Positions 37,121-47,904 of a stretch of 64,000 nt of DNA are shown here, in pieces. A program made the position numbers and the translations under genes. A model generated the notes under the pieces. It saw nothing but the letters and a program-made list of their open reading frames with translations. It did no database searches and was not told the DNA's origin. Each line of letters starts with the position of its first letter. Position 1 is the first letter of the stretch. This stretch comes from Ophioderma brevispina (lineage: Eukaryota; Echinodermata; Ophiuroidea; Amphilepidida; Ophiodermatidae), in NCBI GenBank assembly GCA_023653785.1, contig JAMKCH010078931.1:111842-175841 (forward strand). Direction: 5' to 3'.

Positions 37121-37182
37121 CTCACTAACCTGACAGTTTCATCCGTCATAGGCGACAGACTTCTTCAGAGTTGAATGACCCC
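37121..37182 (-). ncRNA. hammerhead-ribozyme-like motif, left arm of second Penelope remnant
   Basis: Minus strand: TTCAACT, then CTGAAGA (intact core), an AG, then TCTGTC pairing with GACGGA across a short loop (stem II, one G-U pair), then GAAAC, a CTGTCAG short stem III, then GTTAGTGA. The AGT and TGA after the cleavage triplet can pair with ACT and TCA upstream as stem I. All parts of the hammerhead consensus are present by eye. Confidence 0.65.
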
Positions 37183-37201
37183 TCTTTTTCTTTACCAAAG
37201 G

Positions 37202-37345
37202 GAAGAGTACGAAACAACATGCGGGATACGAGAATCCATGTGGATCAGAAAGCGTTGGACCAACGACTATGAACAGGGAAGGTGGTGGCCATTTTAAGTC
37301 ACGTGTTGATCCTATCCTGACGTCATCCGGCCCACTGGAAATAGG
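37202..37345 (+). pseudogene. Penelope-like element C-terminal relic
   Basis: A plus-strand frame reads GIRESMWIRKRWTNDYEQGR then WWPF. The I-RES-WIRKR block is the same conserved segment as IKEAIWIRKR in the remnant at 6525-6770. Beyond it the frame is broken. The relic is followed by the plus-oriented hammerhead-like motif, as expected for the 3' end of a Penelope-like element. Confidence 0.6.
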
Positions 37346-37359
37346 ATGCATACAGAAGA

Positions 37360-37428
37360 GAGGTCATCACTCGGAAGAAGTCTGTCACATGATGGATGAA
37401 ACTGTCAGATTAGTCAGTTTTAACCATT
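37360..37428 (+). ncRNA. hammerhead-ribozyme-like motif, right arm of second Penelope remnant
   Basis: Plus strand: CACT, CGGAAGA (core with one change from CTGAAGA), TCTGTC facing GATGGA across ACAT, GAAAC, CTGTCAG, then ATTAGTC. The core change and a weaker stem II suggest loss of activity. It is the inverted partner of 37121-37182. Confidence 0.5.
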
Positions 37429-37457
37429 GGTTCTGATTGAAAGGAAGTTTCTCCAAT

Positions 37458-38920
37458 GAATTAGGGTGTCTCTTCAGAGAGTGAAGTGTAAAGTTGTAAT
37501 ATTGGGAGTATTAATTGATATCAATCCAATGACTTAAGGGTTAATTACATATTACTTGTTGGTAAATCAAGAAGATAAAAATTAAGGACAGGTGGTATTC
37601 CACAGAAGAAATAGGACCATACTAGCAAAGGTTGCATAAAATGCCCTCATGTCAACCACTTTTCTCCCTGGTCTTAAAGTAATAACCTCCACCAAATTAA
37701 AATTTATTCAATATCATGGGGGGGCAGTGTGAGCATAAAGGTTGTTTACAACAAAGTTAGTATTGTTTTTGGACAAAAACAAAATGATGATCGTCAACTG
37801 CGGTTTTGCCAGAAATTCTCCAAGAATAATTTATATGGTTAGGTAAACCAATTTTCCAAGGAAATACTAATCAAGCATCCTTCAATGGCAAAAAAAATAT
37901 TTTTACTTAAGATTTATTCAATGAGGCAAGTCAATACACGGATAGCCAAACATGACCCACATACAGGGTTTGCGGGTTACTTTGAAGGACAGTGCAATGA
38001 ATTACCCAGTTACAAGCCTTTATAACTAGTTGCATAATCTAACAATATTGAAATTTTAACTACTTGTTCACAAAGATACACAAGGAGGATATGCTCTTGG
38101 ACCAGATTCCGAACCGGCCAACCCCCAGATTACTAGCACAGGATTTTTACCAATAAGCTAAACAGCCAGGGTTAGAGGAAGCCCCTTACCAACCCTGTGT
38201 TTATTAGCATGTTCATATACATGATATATGGACAAGCAAAAACTAACAAACACACAAACTTAATACAACAATTTTTTTTTTGGACCAAAAATTAATCAGA
38301 AAATGGAACGGCCTAATTTACCCAAAGCTTGATAAATGGTCCAATTTTGCGGATTGGGCTGCCTTGCGGAGAGAAATATCCATACTCTCTGCATACATCT
38401 TCACACCACACATTCCAAAGTTTTCCATAAAAATTCACGGGTGTCTTTCTCTGCATGCAAGCCAATTCCATAAGAAACAAGCGCACAGAGCTCCAAACAG
38501 CGCTATATTGGTCACTTTTATCCCACCGTGTCTGTCAAACATTTGTATTAATATCATAATCATGTTACTAAACAAACACCGCTATCTTTGTATAACTTCT
38601 GCAACGCTGCCCATGAAATAGCCCTCCCATCATTCTTCTGATTTGAAAAATATGAACAGCTAGAGGATATATAAAAATTCCCCTTGACTTTAATTCATAA
38701 TATGGCTATTTATGTATATGTACAACAAGAAGAGCACACCACCACATTGGATCAAGGCCTCTGACTGTTCAAGGTTTTATTCGTTAGGATGGGCATGAAC
38801 ACGTTATTTTGCTGATTAACAATAATACAAAACGAACTCACCAGGCCAGATGCTGTTTTGCAACCATACCAAGGTCAAAGTTCCTTACTAATGAAAAAAT
38901 TACAACTGTGCATTACTTAC
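37458..38920 (-). other. part of the intron between exons 3 and 4
   Basis: No repeat or gene recognised. A plus-strand frame at 38280-38621 starts just after a T run and has no support. Confidence 0.4.
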
Positions 38921-39138
38921 TTATACTGTGTTAAAGAAACGTCACACCTCGTCATAGCAAACTCCGTAGCAACTACGAACATGCTATAGCCCACGCTATT
39001 TTGGAAGCCAATTTTTGGAAAATCTCTGCAAAAAACAAACCGTGCTTGATCTCTGGCGACGGTAACTTTCTGAACAAACCAAATGCTTGACGATGGTTGT
39101 TCATGGATGGCTAGGATCATTTTATATTCTAGGGTCGC
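38921..39138 (-). CDS. coding exon of unidentified gene, exon 3
   Basis: Minus strand: acceptor TTCTCGTTGATTTCGCTAG, a 218-base open exon, then a strong donor (CAGTATAA then GTAAGTAATG). It enters in phase 0 and leaves in phase 2. It reads ATLEYKMILAIHEQPSSSIW, then FVQKVTVARDQARFVFCRDF, PKIGFQNSVGYSMFVVATEF and AMTRCDVSLTQY. It contains two or three cysteines and a hydrophobic stretch (GYSMFVVATEFAM) too short and mixed to be a clear membrane span. A methionine codon at 39118-39120 could make this a first exon instead, but the open frame upstream to a good acceptor and the phase match to exon 2 favour an internal exon. The family is not recognised. Confidence 0.65.
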
Positions 39139-39269
39139 CTAGCGAAATCAACGAGAAGTGCATTTTTCTGCTGTAAGTTTTAGTTGTAATGGGCTTGGGT
39201 GGTAAGCAGCTAAGCGCGCCACCAGTGAGCCTCGCCGATGCCAGATGGGCCAATCCGACCTCTAGCCTT

Positions 39270-40190
39270 TTTTTACTCTACTCATGGTCAACTGATATGG
39301 AAAGGCAATTGGGAAGAGCTGTGTACACGCAATGAGTGCCCATCTCTAATTATGAGTAGGATATGTAGAGGTCAATGGGGTAGAGCGGTTACACCAGGAA
39401 ATAAAAGCGTGCCCATCTCTATGTAGGAGGTAGGGATATAAAAAAAGGTCAATGGGGTGAGCTTTGTAATATGAACAAAGGTGCTTATCCTATACTCCTC
39501 CAGCTCTTAGTATTTAAGTTACGACGCGGGCGTATACAAATTGAACCGACTTTCAGCACGCGCGTAGGTAAAGCACAAGCGCACTGTCAACTGAAAGGCC
39601 GCACTGGGTGTACGCGTGCGGCGCCACTTCATACTTCAGATGATACAAATTATATTTACGGGTAGGGATATGTCAAAGGTCAATGGGGTAGAGCTGTGTA
39701 CACAGGAACATGCCCATCTCTATTAGGAGGTAGGGATATACAAAGGTCATAGCTGTTACAGTACGGAACACATGCCCTCTCTATTTAAAGGTATATATAT
39801 AAAGTTTTCAAATGGGGTAGAGCTTCGTATACACAGGAACACATTGCCCATCTCTTATTTAGGACAGGGGGCGCACCAGGGTAAATCATAAGGAAGGGAC
39901 GAAGCATTATGGGGAGGTGAAACAGTACAATGACTCGAAAAACCCTACTTTGGGGCACAATTTAGGCGTAAACCTGTTTTTTCCTAATTTTAAACTCTTA
40001 GGGATGGCAGGCCACCCCCACCACCCACCCCCCCCCCCCCCTGCCCCCTCACCCCCTGCACCTCCACCCCACCCCCCTGCCAACGAACCCCCCTGCGCCG
40101 CTTCTGATTTAGGCAGGTAAGGAATATGTAAGAATCAATGGATATAGCTGGGTACACAGAAACAGAGTGTCCCATCTCTAGGAGGGTTGG
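39270..40190 (+). repeat. interrupted minisatellite, about 70-bp unit
   Basis: Units contain AGGTCAATGGGGTAGAGC, a GTACACAGGAACA block, TGCCCATCTCTA and TAGGAGGTAGGGATAT. Copies begin near 39290, 39361, 39431, 39661, 39730, 39790 and a diverged one near 40125. A unique insert lies at about 39480-39660 and a C-rich low-complexity block (40010-40095) between the last two copies. It lies in the proposed intron between exons 2 and 3. Confidence 0.85.
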
Positions 40191-40320
40191 GTTGAGGATT
40201 GGGTTGCCTTTGAATCGGGTGAATGGAAGGAGGTAGTACGGATGGCTGTTGCTGTCGAGTGTGAGGGATGAATCCAGCACCCTCGTTGCTAGGGACAAAA
40301 CCAGATTTAAAACTTAGATG
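40191..40320 (+). repeat. dispersed repeat fragment
   Basis: GGGTTGCCTTTGAATCGGGT through CCAGATTTAAAACTTAG matches, in reverse complement, 54235-54360 (CCGGATTCACCTC, TTTCACCCGATCAATGCA). The end also resembles 20925-20975. Confidence 0.6.
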
Positions 40321-40416
40321 TTAACTTCCTAATCTCTACTAGTACGGTGGACCCTGTGGTACACCTGAAACATATTGTACAAATTATATTCGGGCAGAAT
40401 ACAAAAATGGTCTTAC

Positions 40417-40550
40417 CATAACCGCAAAATCTTTATTAGCAGGTGTGACCGGCCTTGACAAGCTGTGGTCGTCTGCTGGGTCCAGGAGAGAAAACAACCG
40501 TCCTCTTACATCGCTCATACTACCTCCTAGTACTGTTGGTGATACACTCT
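40417..40550 (-). CDS. coding exon of unidentified gene, exon 2
   Basis: Minus strand: the acceptor side reads CCTTTTATCTCGGAGTAAAG and the donor is GTAAGACC after an ATG codon. The 134-base exon enters in phase 1 and leaves in phase 0, matching exon 1 (out phase 1) and exon 3 (in phase 0). It reads SVSPTVLGGSMSDVRGRLFS then LLDPADDHSLSRPVTPANKD and FAVM. Serine/proline-rich, acidic and probably disordered. The SRPVTP phrase would suit phosphorylation by proline-directed kinases, but that is inference. No domain recognised. Confidence 0.65.
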
Positions 40551-42199
40551 CTTTACTCCGAGATAAAAGGTAAAAGCATGACTACGGGTTTAATATTATT
40601 ACATTTATGAATTAAGGGTTTATTCATGTTTTATGTATAAAAACATTGATCTGGCTCAGTGGTGTAACCAGGACCTCTGCAAATGGGCGGATGGGTAATG
40701 AGGGGTGCCGTTGCATTTACGGAGGGGGCGCATTTGGTACTTCTCCATAGACATTTCCAATGGTCAGTTTCATAAACTCATTTGCACTACACTACACTAT
40801 TTTTGTATGTTTACCTTAAATCATCTAAAATCAGCTTTCAAAATTCATAAACACATCTTTTCATGGCAACTCCACCCCTCCACTTTTCAATTTACAAAAT
40901 ACAATACATGCATTCACCATGCGAGGTTTCATTGCCACGCGCGGGAGCGCGGGGCTATAGATGTGGAATAACCTGACAGACATGGAGTTTTGGCTGTATT
41001 GAGCCTGAGGCCTTGTCATAACAATTTTTTCAATGCAATTGAAAAGGATGAAGCATGCAAAAATTATGTGATGGGTTTGTGATTGTTTATGAACATGGCT
41101 AAATACTTATGCAAACACAAAATAGTTTTTGTTTTAAGTAAAATGATGATACAGTGTGAGACCGCTTGTATAAATTTTCAGTGTTTTTTATATCAAATTG
41201 GACTCTGTACAAGGTTGTCTAAATTTCTCACATGTTTAAGTGGGGTCAAATATCAGGCCAGTTAGGCGAAGTGCCAGCAGTGCCTGGTTATAACCATTGC
41301 ATCATATTTCAGAAATAGTGCAATTTCGTGGACAGCTGACGTCAGTTACGATGGTCGAGACGACTATTTAGGTACTACAATAAACTGAGAAGAGTATAGT
41401 GAACCTTGAGTTAAAGGTGCTTGGTCAATTATGGGTATTGTGTTTCACACTTGATATGAGAGCCTGACACTTGCACATACACCGCCATCAAGTACAGTGG
41501 GAAACAAAACTTGCGTTTTGATGGTAGACGCATTAAGGCGTGTTGCAAAGCCCTAGTCAATATATGTGCTAATATTGATGGATATCCATTAAAACAGCAG
41601 GTTTTTTTGTTATATCTTGGGAAATGAAATGGATTTGAGGGCTCAAATTTCAGACGAGAATGAGAAAAATATCAGCCTTTCATTGATATACAAAAATCGA
41701 TACTATTCACGGTAACTCAGGGGGTCCCAATACAAGACAGATCGGAGAACACGCCACCTTTAAGTTAACGATACCACGTATTTTATACCATCAGTTTTTA
41801 ATAAAAGTAACTACACTAGCATTTTTGGTTTGGAGAAAATGTTATTTATCTCTCAATTCTTGGCTATTTCGGATGTTTAACAAAATTCTGCCATTTGCGC
41901 GGGGCAGACCATTGGTTGCCCAGCACCAACATGTTTCTTGTTATTTAAAGGGGCATCATAATGTGTAGGACAATGCTATAGGATCCAGCGCATTTACGGC
42001 TCTGTTTTGGGGCGGCAGTGTCTGTCATTGTTTAATTAATACTTCCATTTTTGGGGCCCCCACATTTTGGAATATTTCATGTTTTATAGTGTTAAGAAAA
42101 CCACAGAGAATCACTGGCAACTTGTTGTGAAATTGTCATTTCGTCATTATAGCATCATTCATCATCACTGTAAACGGCAACAGAACTAACATGTCCCAG
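40551..42199 (-). other. part of the intron between exons 1 and 2
   Basis: Contains an M1 element (41411-41763) and a repeat-like segment starting CAGTGGTGTAACCAGG at about 40657. No gene recognised. Confidence 0.5.
41411..41763 (-). mobile_element. TTAA-bounded miniature element M1, reverse copy
   Basis: Starts TTAAAGGTGC and ends CACCTTTAA. It matches 456-797 in reverse complement along its length, including GGTAACTCAGGGGGTCCC and AAGGCGTGTTGCAAAGCCCT. Confidence 0.85.
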
Positions 42200-43749
42200 A
42201 CGCAGCGGGGTTGCAGACGAAGAATAATTAGTTGAAATGCTGCGGGCGGGCTCTAAAAAAATACCAAGGGTAGGGCATGACAGTGATTTCCAAGGGCAGT
42301 TTGTTCAGTCTATGGTACTGCCCATACGGGGAAAAAATGAGTATTGATCTGTCGATCCCGGCATCAATGACAAGAGTATGCATCAGCTGTGAGTAGTTGA
42401 CGACTTGCAGGTCAATGTCCCTTTTTATGAAGCTTGCTACATGTGATGGGGGCTTCGCCCGAGTGAATTTGATAAAATTGACATAAATCGATCTGCTCGC
42501 ATTCTTGGCGCCTTTTTGCAAGGGAATCCCATTCGAGTTCACGAACATTTTAGAGACGCTGAGCGGCGACGAAAAGTCATTTAAACAGTCAAAACGTGCA
42601 GCCCTTCGCGGACTTCTCAAGCATCTCAATGTATTTTGTCCTGGTTGAGGGTCAGACTACAGCAGCATTTCCAAGTTGAGGTCTAACTAATGCCTTTTGC
42701 TTTGGTTGGTTTCTTCTTGCTTTGCTGTCATTGATAAATGTTCCTTTGAAGGAGACCAAGGATTCTGTTTGCTTTACCATAGAATGCGCCGATAGGTTGG
42801 ACTCCCAATAAAGTCATTGGAGATGGTCACCCCAAAGATAGTATGTTCGCTTGACTTGCTCCAGCGTTTCACCAAGCATCTGTCACTCATGATACTAACG
42901 ACCTTTTTTAAGCCAACATTTCCATGGTGTTGCACTTTTAGGGTTGAAATTCATTTGCCATTTGGAAGCCCATTGACAAACAAGATTAAGATCGGTCCCT
43001 GGAGTTTTGCACAGTCCTTTGACCTCTTTAAAACACTTCACCGTTGGTAAAAGGATGCATCATCGCAAGAGCTTATTTTGCATTGGAGCCCTTCAATGAT
43101 GTCATTAATATTATCAGAACAACAAGGGTCCCAATACGGTGCTTGCGGGACACCTGATATCACTGGATGCCATTCAAGCTTTCCTCCCCATTGAATGACT
43201 ACCCGTTTGATTCCGCTTGGACAAGGATGTACCAATCCAATTGAGATATACCCCCCGAATTCCCATAGAAGTGTACTTGGATTCAAACGTTTCATGGGGA
43301 CAACAGTCGAAATCTGTTTGTAAATCTAAATAGCAGCATTGAATCTGGGGATCTGTCAAGTCCTTGCATCCATTCATTAACTACTTGAATAAGTTGAGTC
43401 TACACAAGAGTGACCTTTGCGAAACCCATGTTGGTAAGACGTTAAATATTTAATACTTATCAGATGCTTGCAATTGCAGTGGAGAATGTGTTCTAATAAT
43501 TTACACCTATTGCAGCAACGAAACCAGACGTAGTTACCAGGGCTTTCTCTTGATCCTATTTTGAACAGCGCTGTAACAATGGCTAAAATCCAATCTTCCG
43601 GGAGAGTTCCCGTGTCGATAGATTCTGAAACAATGTCGCCAACCTGGAGCAACCTCCTCGGCGGTTTCTTTCAACATGCGGGCGTATCCTCGTCAGGACA
43701 CATCTTTGCTAGGATTAAGGTTCTTGAAGAAGTTTAAGAACCAAACAAA

Positions 43750-43788
43750 AAACCCCCCCCCTCCACCCCCCCCCCCCCCCCCCCCCCC
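43750..43788. repeat. poly-C tract
   Basis: Two C runs, the longer over 20, broken by TCCA. It interrupts the LINE between its endonuclease and RT parts. Confidence 0.95.
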
Positions 43789-45145
43789 GTTTTTTTCTAA
43801 TGGTGACATTACCCATGGTGGGGGATTTACTTGGTGAAAAGGAAGGAATGTCATCTTTTTGGCAATTGTAAACACTGATTGAAGTGATCAGCGAGAGCGT
43901 CTCCTTTGTCCGAGTCCGAAATTAAAAGCTTGGATCTTTTTTAATGTTGGGATAGATGAACTGTCAACCCATTTGCTTCTAATAATCTTTCCAGAAGGAA
44001 CGCTGATCTGATTCTAAATCATCAATGCTATTTTTGATGTATCAGACCTCTTCCTTCTTGATGATTTTTTTTAATAGACGCGAGCCTCACGGCTCTTTCC
44101 CAGTCAGCAGGAAGTGTGACTTTTGCTATCTTGGTAAGTTTATCCTCTTTTTGATTAGGTTTCCTTATGCCTTTTAATTACCACGCAGGCTTTTAAATGG
44201 GCGCCGACTTTTACTTGGTATGTTTTATGTTTCTTGATGTAATTAATGCGTTCTGAGTCTGTTTGTAATGGTTAACAACTGTTCTTCAAAAGGGTTGTCA
44301 TTACAGTAGTGTTCTTTAAATTGGCACATATCTTTGCGCATCTGGTCGAAATTCCCTTTGTTCACCAAGAAACCACCTTTAACGCCTTGGCTTTTTTGAG
44401 ATTTTGGTTTCGGGGAACAACTGAGTGACCACCAAACTCATGGTCCCCGACTCTCTGACGTTGGCACTCCCAAGATTTTAGAAACATTGGTTAAACAAAT
44501 CCAAATCTTTGGCCTGCCGTTTTTTCGGTCACTCTGGTTGGTTCTTTGTCAACTGCGTCATATGGAAACTCAATTGCAATGAAAGCAATATAGATTACCA
44601 TTATGCAGCACTGGTGTTGGTGGGTCACAAGCCACTTTTGTCTCCAAACAGTTAAAGTCGCCGGTTAAAAATACAACAAAAGGCAATGGTATTCGTTTCG
44701 TAGACTTTACTCAAGATTCTTCAGTCCACTCAATAGCCAATCCGTTCACTTGGCGGTCTGTCAAAATACCAACATACGGGATTTAGGGGAGGGGCGGGGG
44801 GGGGGGGAGGGGGGCATCTTGAAGGTGAACACAAACCCAATTATTTCACAGTGTGTGTCCATTTCTGGGCAGTGAGTGCTCACTATATCCGCTTTGACAG
44901 CTGTTATACACCCCCTCCCCCCACGCTTTCTATCTTTACGCTAGACATTGAAGTACACAGGGCTAATAATCTTGGGAGGTTATTTAGTTGTTGTTAACTT
45001 TGATTCAGGGAACACAAACAATATCAACGTCATGCTCCCAATGAGCGCAGGAAGGCGGCGATTTATTGCTCAGTCCTTCAGCGTTGATTGTTAGAATTTT
45101 AACATCTTTTTGTCAGTCATTTAGCTGCAGTGCGGTCCTTTCAAT

Positions 45146-45353
45146 GCAAAAGGGCGTAACTCGAGTTACACTTTTTGCCTTGAAAGGGGTTTGTCCTGCA
45201 AAAAAACAATGCATTATGGCATACATTTCAAAAATGTAAAAAACGCAGCAATTTTATACACAACATTTAAAAAGAAAATCTTATCCAGAATGCATTGGTT
45301 TTGCAGGGTGGCCCTTTCAACGGCAAAGGGGTAAATAAAGTACGCCTTTTGCC
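45146..45353. mobile_element. foldback miniature element inside the LINE
   Basis: The left arm GCAAAAGGGCGTAACTCGAG, then TGCCTTGAAAGG, CCTGCAAAA and CAATGCATTATGG is mirrored on the right (read inward GCAAAAGGCGTAC, TGCCGTTGAAAGGG, CCCTGCAAAA, CAATGCATTCTGG). Arms are about 70 bases with a 60-base centre. The left arm contains a perfect 14-base palindrome GTAACTCGAGTTAC. It separates the LINE's finger region from its endonuclease start. Confidence 0.8.
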
Positions 45354-45561
45354 ATACCAAAGTGCAGGTAACCCGGAGCCGAGTGAGAGTGAGTATAGGT
45401 TGATGAGGATTTTCTGTGCGCCCCCCCATTATCCAACAGGTGCCGCATTTCTATTCCTCGGAGAACTAGCTATCGCTGAGGTGGGATTTTGTTCCAATGT
45501 CTAGACCAGATGATAATGTGTGGTATTCACGTCGAACAAATCAATACTTGTCATATCGGTA

Positions 45562-45583
45562 GTTTTTTTTTTTTTTTTTTTTT
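45562..45583. repeat. poly-T tract
   Basis: A T run of about 22 interrupts the LINE's finger-to-endonuclease region. Confidence 0.95.
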
Positions 45584-45750
45584 GGTTGGTAGTAGCGTTG
45601 TCTATAATGAGTCATCAAAGTCTCAATAAATCTAAATTACAACTGGGACAGAACCATTCAAAAACCTCCAGTTCAGAGACACACTCAGTGCGGCATGGGC
45701 TTTTGCTAGATGTTTTTTAGAGAATAATGTGCACGGGTACCTTTTGTATG

Positions 45751-45780
45751 TGGGACCAGGATTTGGGTGAACATTCCCAC
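45751..45780 (-). other. 2A-like translational recoding motif (degenerate)
   Basis: The minus-strand frame reads SGNVHPNPGP after a leucine-rich stretch (LAPRLKLLIALPMLI). The 2A consensus is D-(V/I)-E-x-N-P-G-P; here D is N and E is H, but NPGP is intact. Such motifs at the start of non-LTR retrotransposon proteins are known from sea urchin and other marine invertebrates, just before a PHD-type finger as here. Activity is doubtful with E replaced. Confidence 0.7.
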
Positions 45781-45890
45781 TAATTAACATGGGTAGGGCT
45801 ATTAACAATTTAAGTCTCGGCGCAAGAGACTCACGAAAACACATGGTGACTGGCCTAACGTCCACACAAAAACAAAGCATCAATTAAACT

Positions 45891-46652
45891 GTCGTATTTC
45901 CACTGAGGAATTCGATTCGCACCAGTAAATAACAGGAGAAACAGGCAAGTCCAGCCCCTTGTGCAAATGATGGTGTTTTTTGAGGACCTTTTCTAAGTGT
46001 ACACTACAGACTGAGATAAATGGCGAGATCTGGGTTGATGAAAATCATGGTTGCTATCATATTAAGTATAAAATCTGTAGATATCAAAAAATATAAAACG
46101 TTTACTATTAGTTAATTATCTTACTGTATTTTCCATGGGCAGCAATAACTAACAAGCGCCACGGGGTGTCTTATTAATGGTCCCTCCAGCATATCATATC
46201 GCTCATCTATTTCATCTTAAACACGTTTTCAATTGTTACTTCTTTTACTATTATAAAGTACTGTTACATACTTTTTGTAATATATGATATGTTATGATAA
46301 ATAAAATGAAATCGTGATCTTTGAAAAGAGGTGACATTTATATGTTAATTTTATCAGGAAAGACCATTTAGAACAGTATTCTTACAGGGAACACCTGACT
46401 GAAAAGTGCCTGACCTCCAGGGTCCACGGTGCATGCTAGGTCTTCCAGTACAAAGGATCGAAAATTTTGGGGATAACTACCATAATTTTATTGTGCATTG
46501 ACAAGGTAGTAGATATGATCTTCAAGCAGAATATTAGCTTTAAGTCTGAGAGTACCAGTGAGGAGAAAATGACTTTTTCATCATGCCTCAATTTATACAG
46601 GAAGGAACTGGGACTACGGGAATCTTACTACCCCTTACCCTCTTCGGTGTGA
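45891..46652. other. intronic stretch, unassigned
   Basis: Nothing recognised. Confidence 0.4.
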
Positions 46653-47345
46653 AACCTGAGGGTGCCATTGAAGTTGTACAGGGGTTCAAATGTCAAATTG
46701 AATTGTGGTAAAAACTCACCAAGGTGTTCCTTTAGTACAAGTTCAGGAAAAGGTATAGTTTGCCCTATCTGCGGATGATTGTCAAAAAGTTGAATAGGGA
46801 AAAAGGTCCAACAGTAATTTTTTTGACTACAGGGTCAATAATGTAAAAACTGCCACAGAATCAATAAAAATGGTTCAAACAAATTGATCCCCCTTTACCA
46901 AACCCAATTCATATAGAATAGGTGGACCTATTAGGATTCTCTCGCTATATGGTAACCACTCATAATGTAAATCCATGTCCATTGAACTTCTATGGAGTTA
47001 GACCAAATTAGGGTGTTGCTAAGGTATGATACACTCCATGGATATTGCAAAGTATTTTCTTAATATGAATCGGATTGGTTGGGAGACGGTGGATGGAAGG
47101 GAAGCATGCAATTTGAACCATTTTCTCAAATCTTACTTTTTTTATATTTTTGACCCCTGTAGGCAAAAATATTGAACTTTGACCTTTTTGTTAATAACTA
47201 TTGAAAACGATCTTATCCCAGCTTGAAACTATCCATCCCACATAGGGAAACACGACAAAACGGACTAAAGGAATGCATTGGTGAGGGTTAATGCAACAAT
47301 ATCAATTTAACCCCTGTACAAAACTTTAAATGCGCACCCTCAGGT
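46653..47345. mobile_element. non-coding element with inverted ends, ACCTGAGGGTGC family
   Basis: Left AACCTGAGGGTGCC, then GTTGTACAGGGGTTCAAATG; right end read inward CACCTGAGGGTGCGC, then TTGTACAGGGGTTAAATTGA. Inverted ends are about 45 bases. The ~690-bp interior encodes nothing visible. Confidence 0.8.
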
Positions 47346-47904
47346 GGAAATTACAACACCAGCAATTTCACAAAGTTGAAGTGATTCTTGTACGTCCTGT
47401 ACCGTTAACACGATAAAGTACCTAATGACGAATATTCGGTCGTTATGCTATTGTTACGTCAATTAACAATTGAGCTGCCATTACGTCCAACGACCAATTG
47501 GAAAATACGTAATACGTAAATCTGGCATTCCCCTCGGTCAAGGTCCGATTTACACCAATAAAAACTGCCGTTAATCGGCTTGAAAGCCATAATGTTTGCG
47601 GTGTTTGGTTCTTTTTAAAGAACTCTTAGGAATTTTGACGCCAAACCCCCCTCTAAATGACCTCTGATATGCCTAAGTTCCTTGAAAATCAGTGGCAAAA
47701 GTGGGCATTAAAGCAGTCAAAAGTGATTGTGCCCACCGTTTTGCTCAAACATAGATAGAAAAAACTGGACGGCCGAAATCCAGATGTAGATAAAATGGTG
47801 TCGTCGTGAAATCGAAGCAATGAAAATGAAGTAATAAACAGTCTTGTTCAGACAATCCTAGTGACGACGGAGGCATTTTAGAGGCCGAAGTGTTGAAAAG
47901 TAAT
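47346..47904. other. unassigned stretch
   Basis: Includes a CG-containing segment (47400-47560, words such as TACGTAATACGTAAA) unlike its surroundings. No gene assigned. Confidence 0.35.

Larger units (their letters stand above)
37083..37457 (+). mobile_element. second Penelope-like remnant with inverted hammerhead ends
   Basis: The left end (ATTGGAGAAAATTTTTCAAT then CAGAACCAATGGTTAAAACT) and the right end, read inward (ATTGGAGAAACTTCCTTTCA, CAGAACCAATGGTTAAAACT), are inverted copies of about 90 bases, each running into CTGACAGTTTCATCC. The interior carries a short Penelope C-terminal relic. It lies in the intron between exons 3 and 4 of the minus-strand gene. The layout is the same as in 6402-6895, although the outer repeat sequences differ. 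Confidence 0.75.
42200..45890 (-). pseudogene. dead CR1/L2/Jockey-like LINE with 2A-like motif, PHD-type finger, endonuclease and RT
   Basis: Read on the minus strand the order of pieces is that of one non-LTR element. At 45880-45750: a hydrophobic stretch then SGNVHPNPGP; next YPCT and, after a frameshift, EWFCPSC, the ends of a PHD-type finger. At about 45090-44980: INAEGLSNKSPPS and HDVDIVCVPESKL, the start of an AP endonuclease. At about 44690: VFLTGDFN, its catalytic GDFN box. At 43650-43380: GTLPEDWILAIVTALFKIGS, LLEHILH and SYQHGFRKGHSC. At 43370-43040: YLDLQTDFDCC, GVPQAP, INDIIEGL (RT). At 42990-42800: WASKWQMNFNPKS and a YLWGDHL phrase. At 42620-42230: RRAARFDCLNDFSSP and a HFFP...LNKLPLEIT tail. 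Frameshifts and stops are frequent. It fills much of the intron between exons 1 and 2, in the same strand sense as the gene. Confidence 0.9.

Noticed and set aside
39180..39250. tRNA gene or tRNA-like head (TAAGCAGCTAAGCGCGCCACC)
   Set aside because: No B box in either orientation and no cloverleaf could be drawn by eye.
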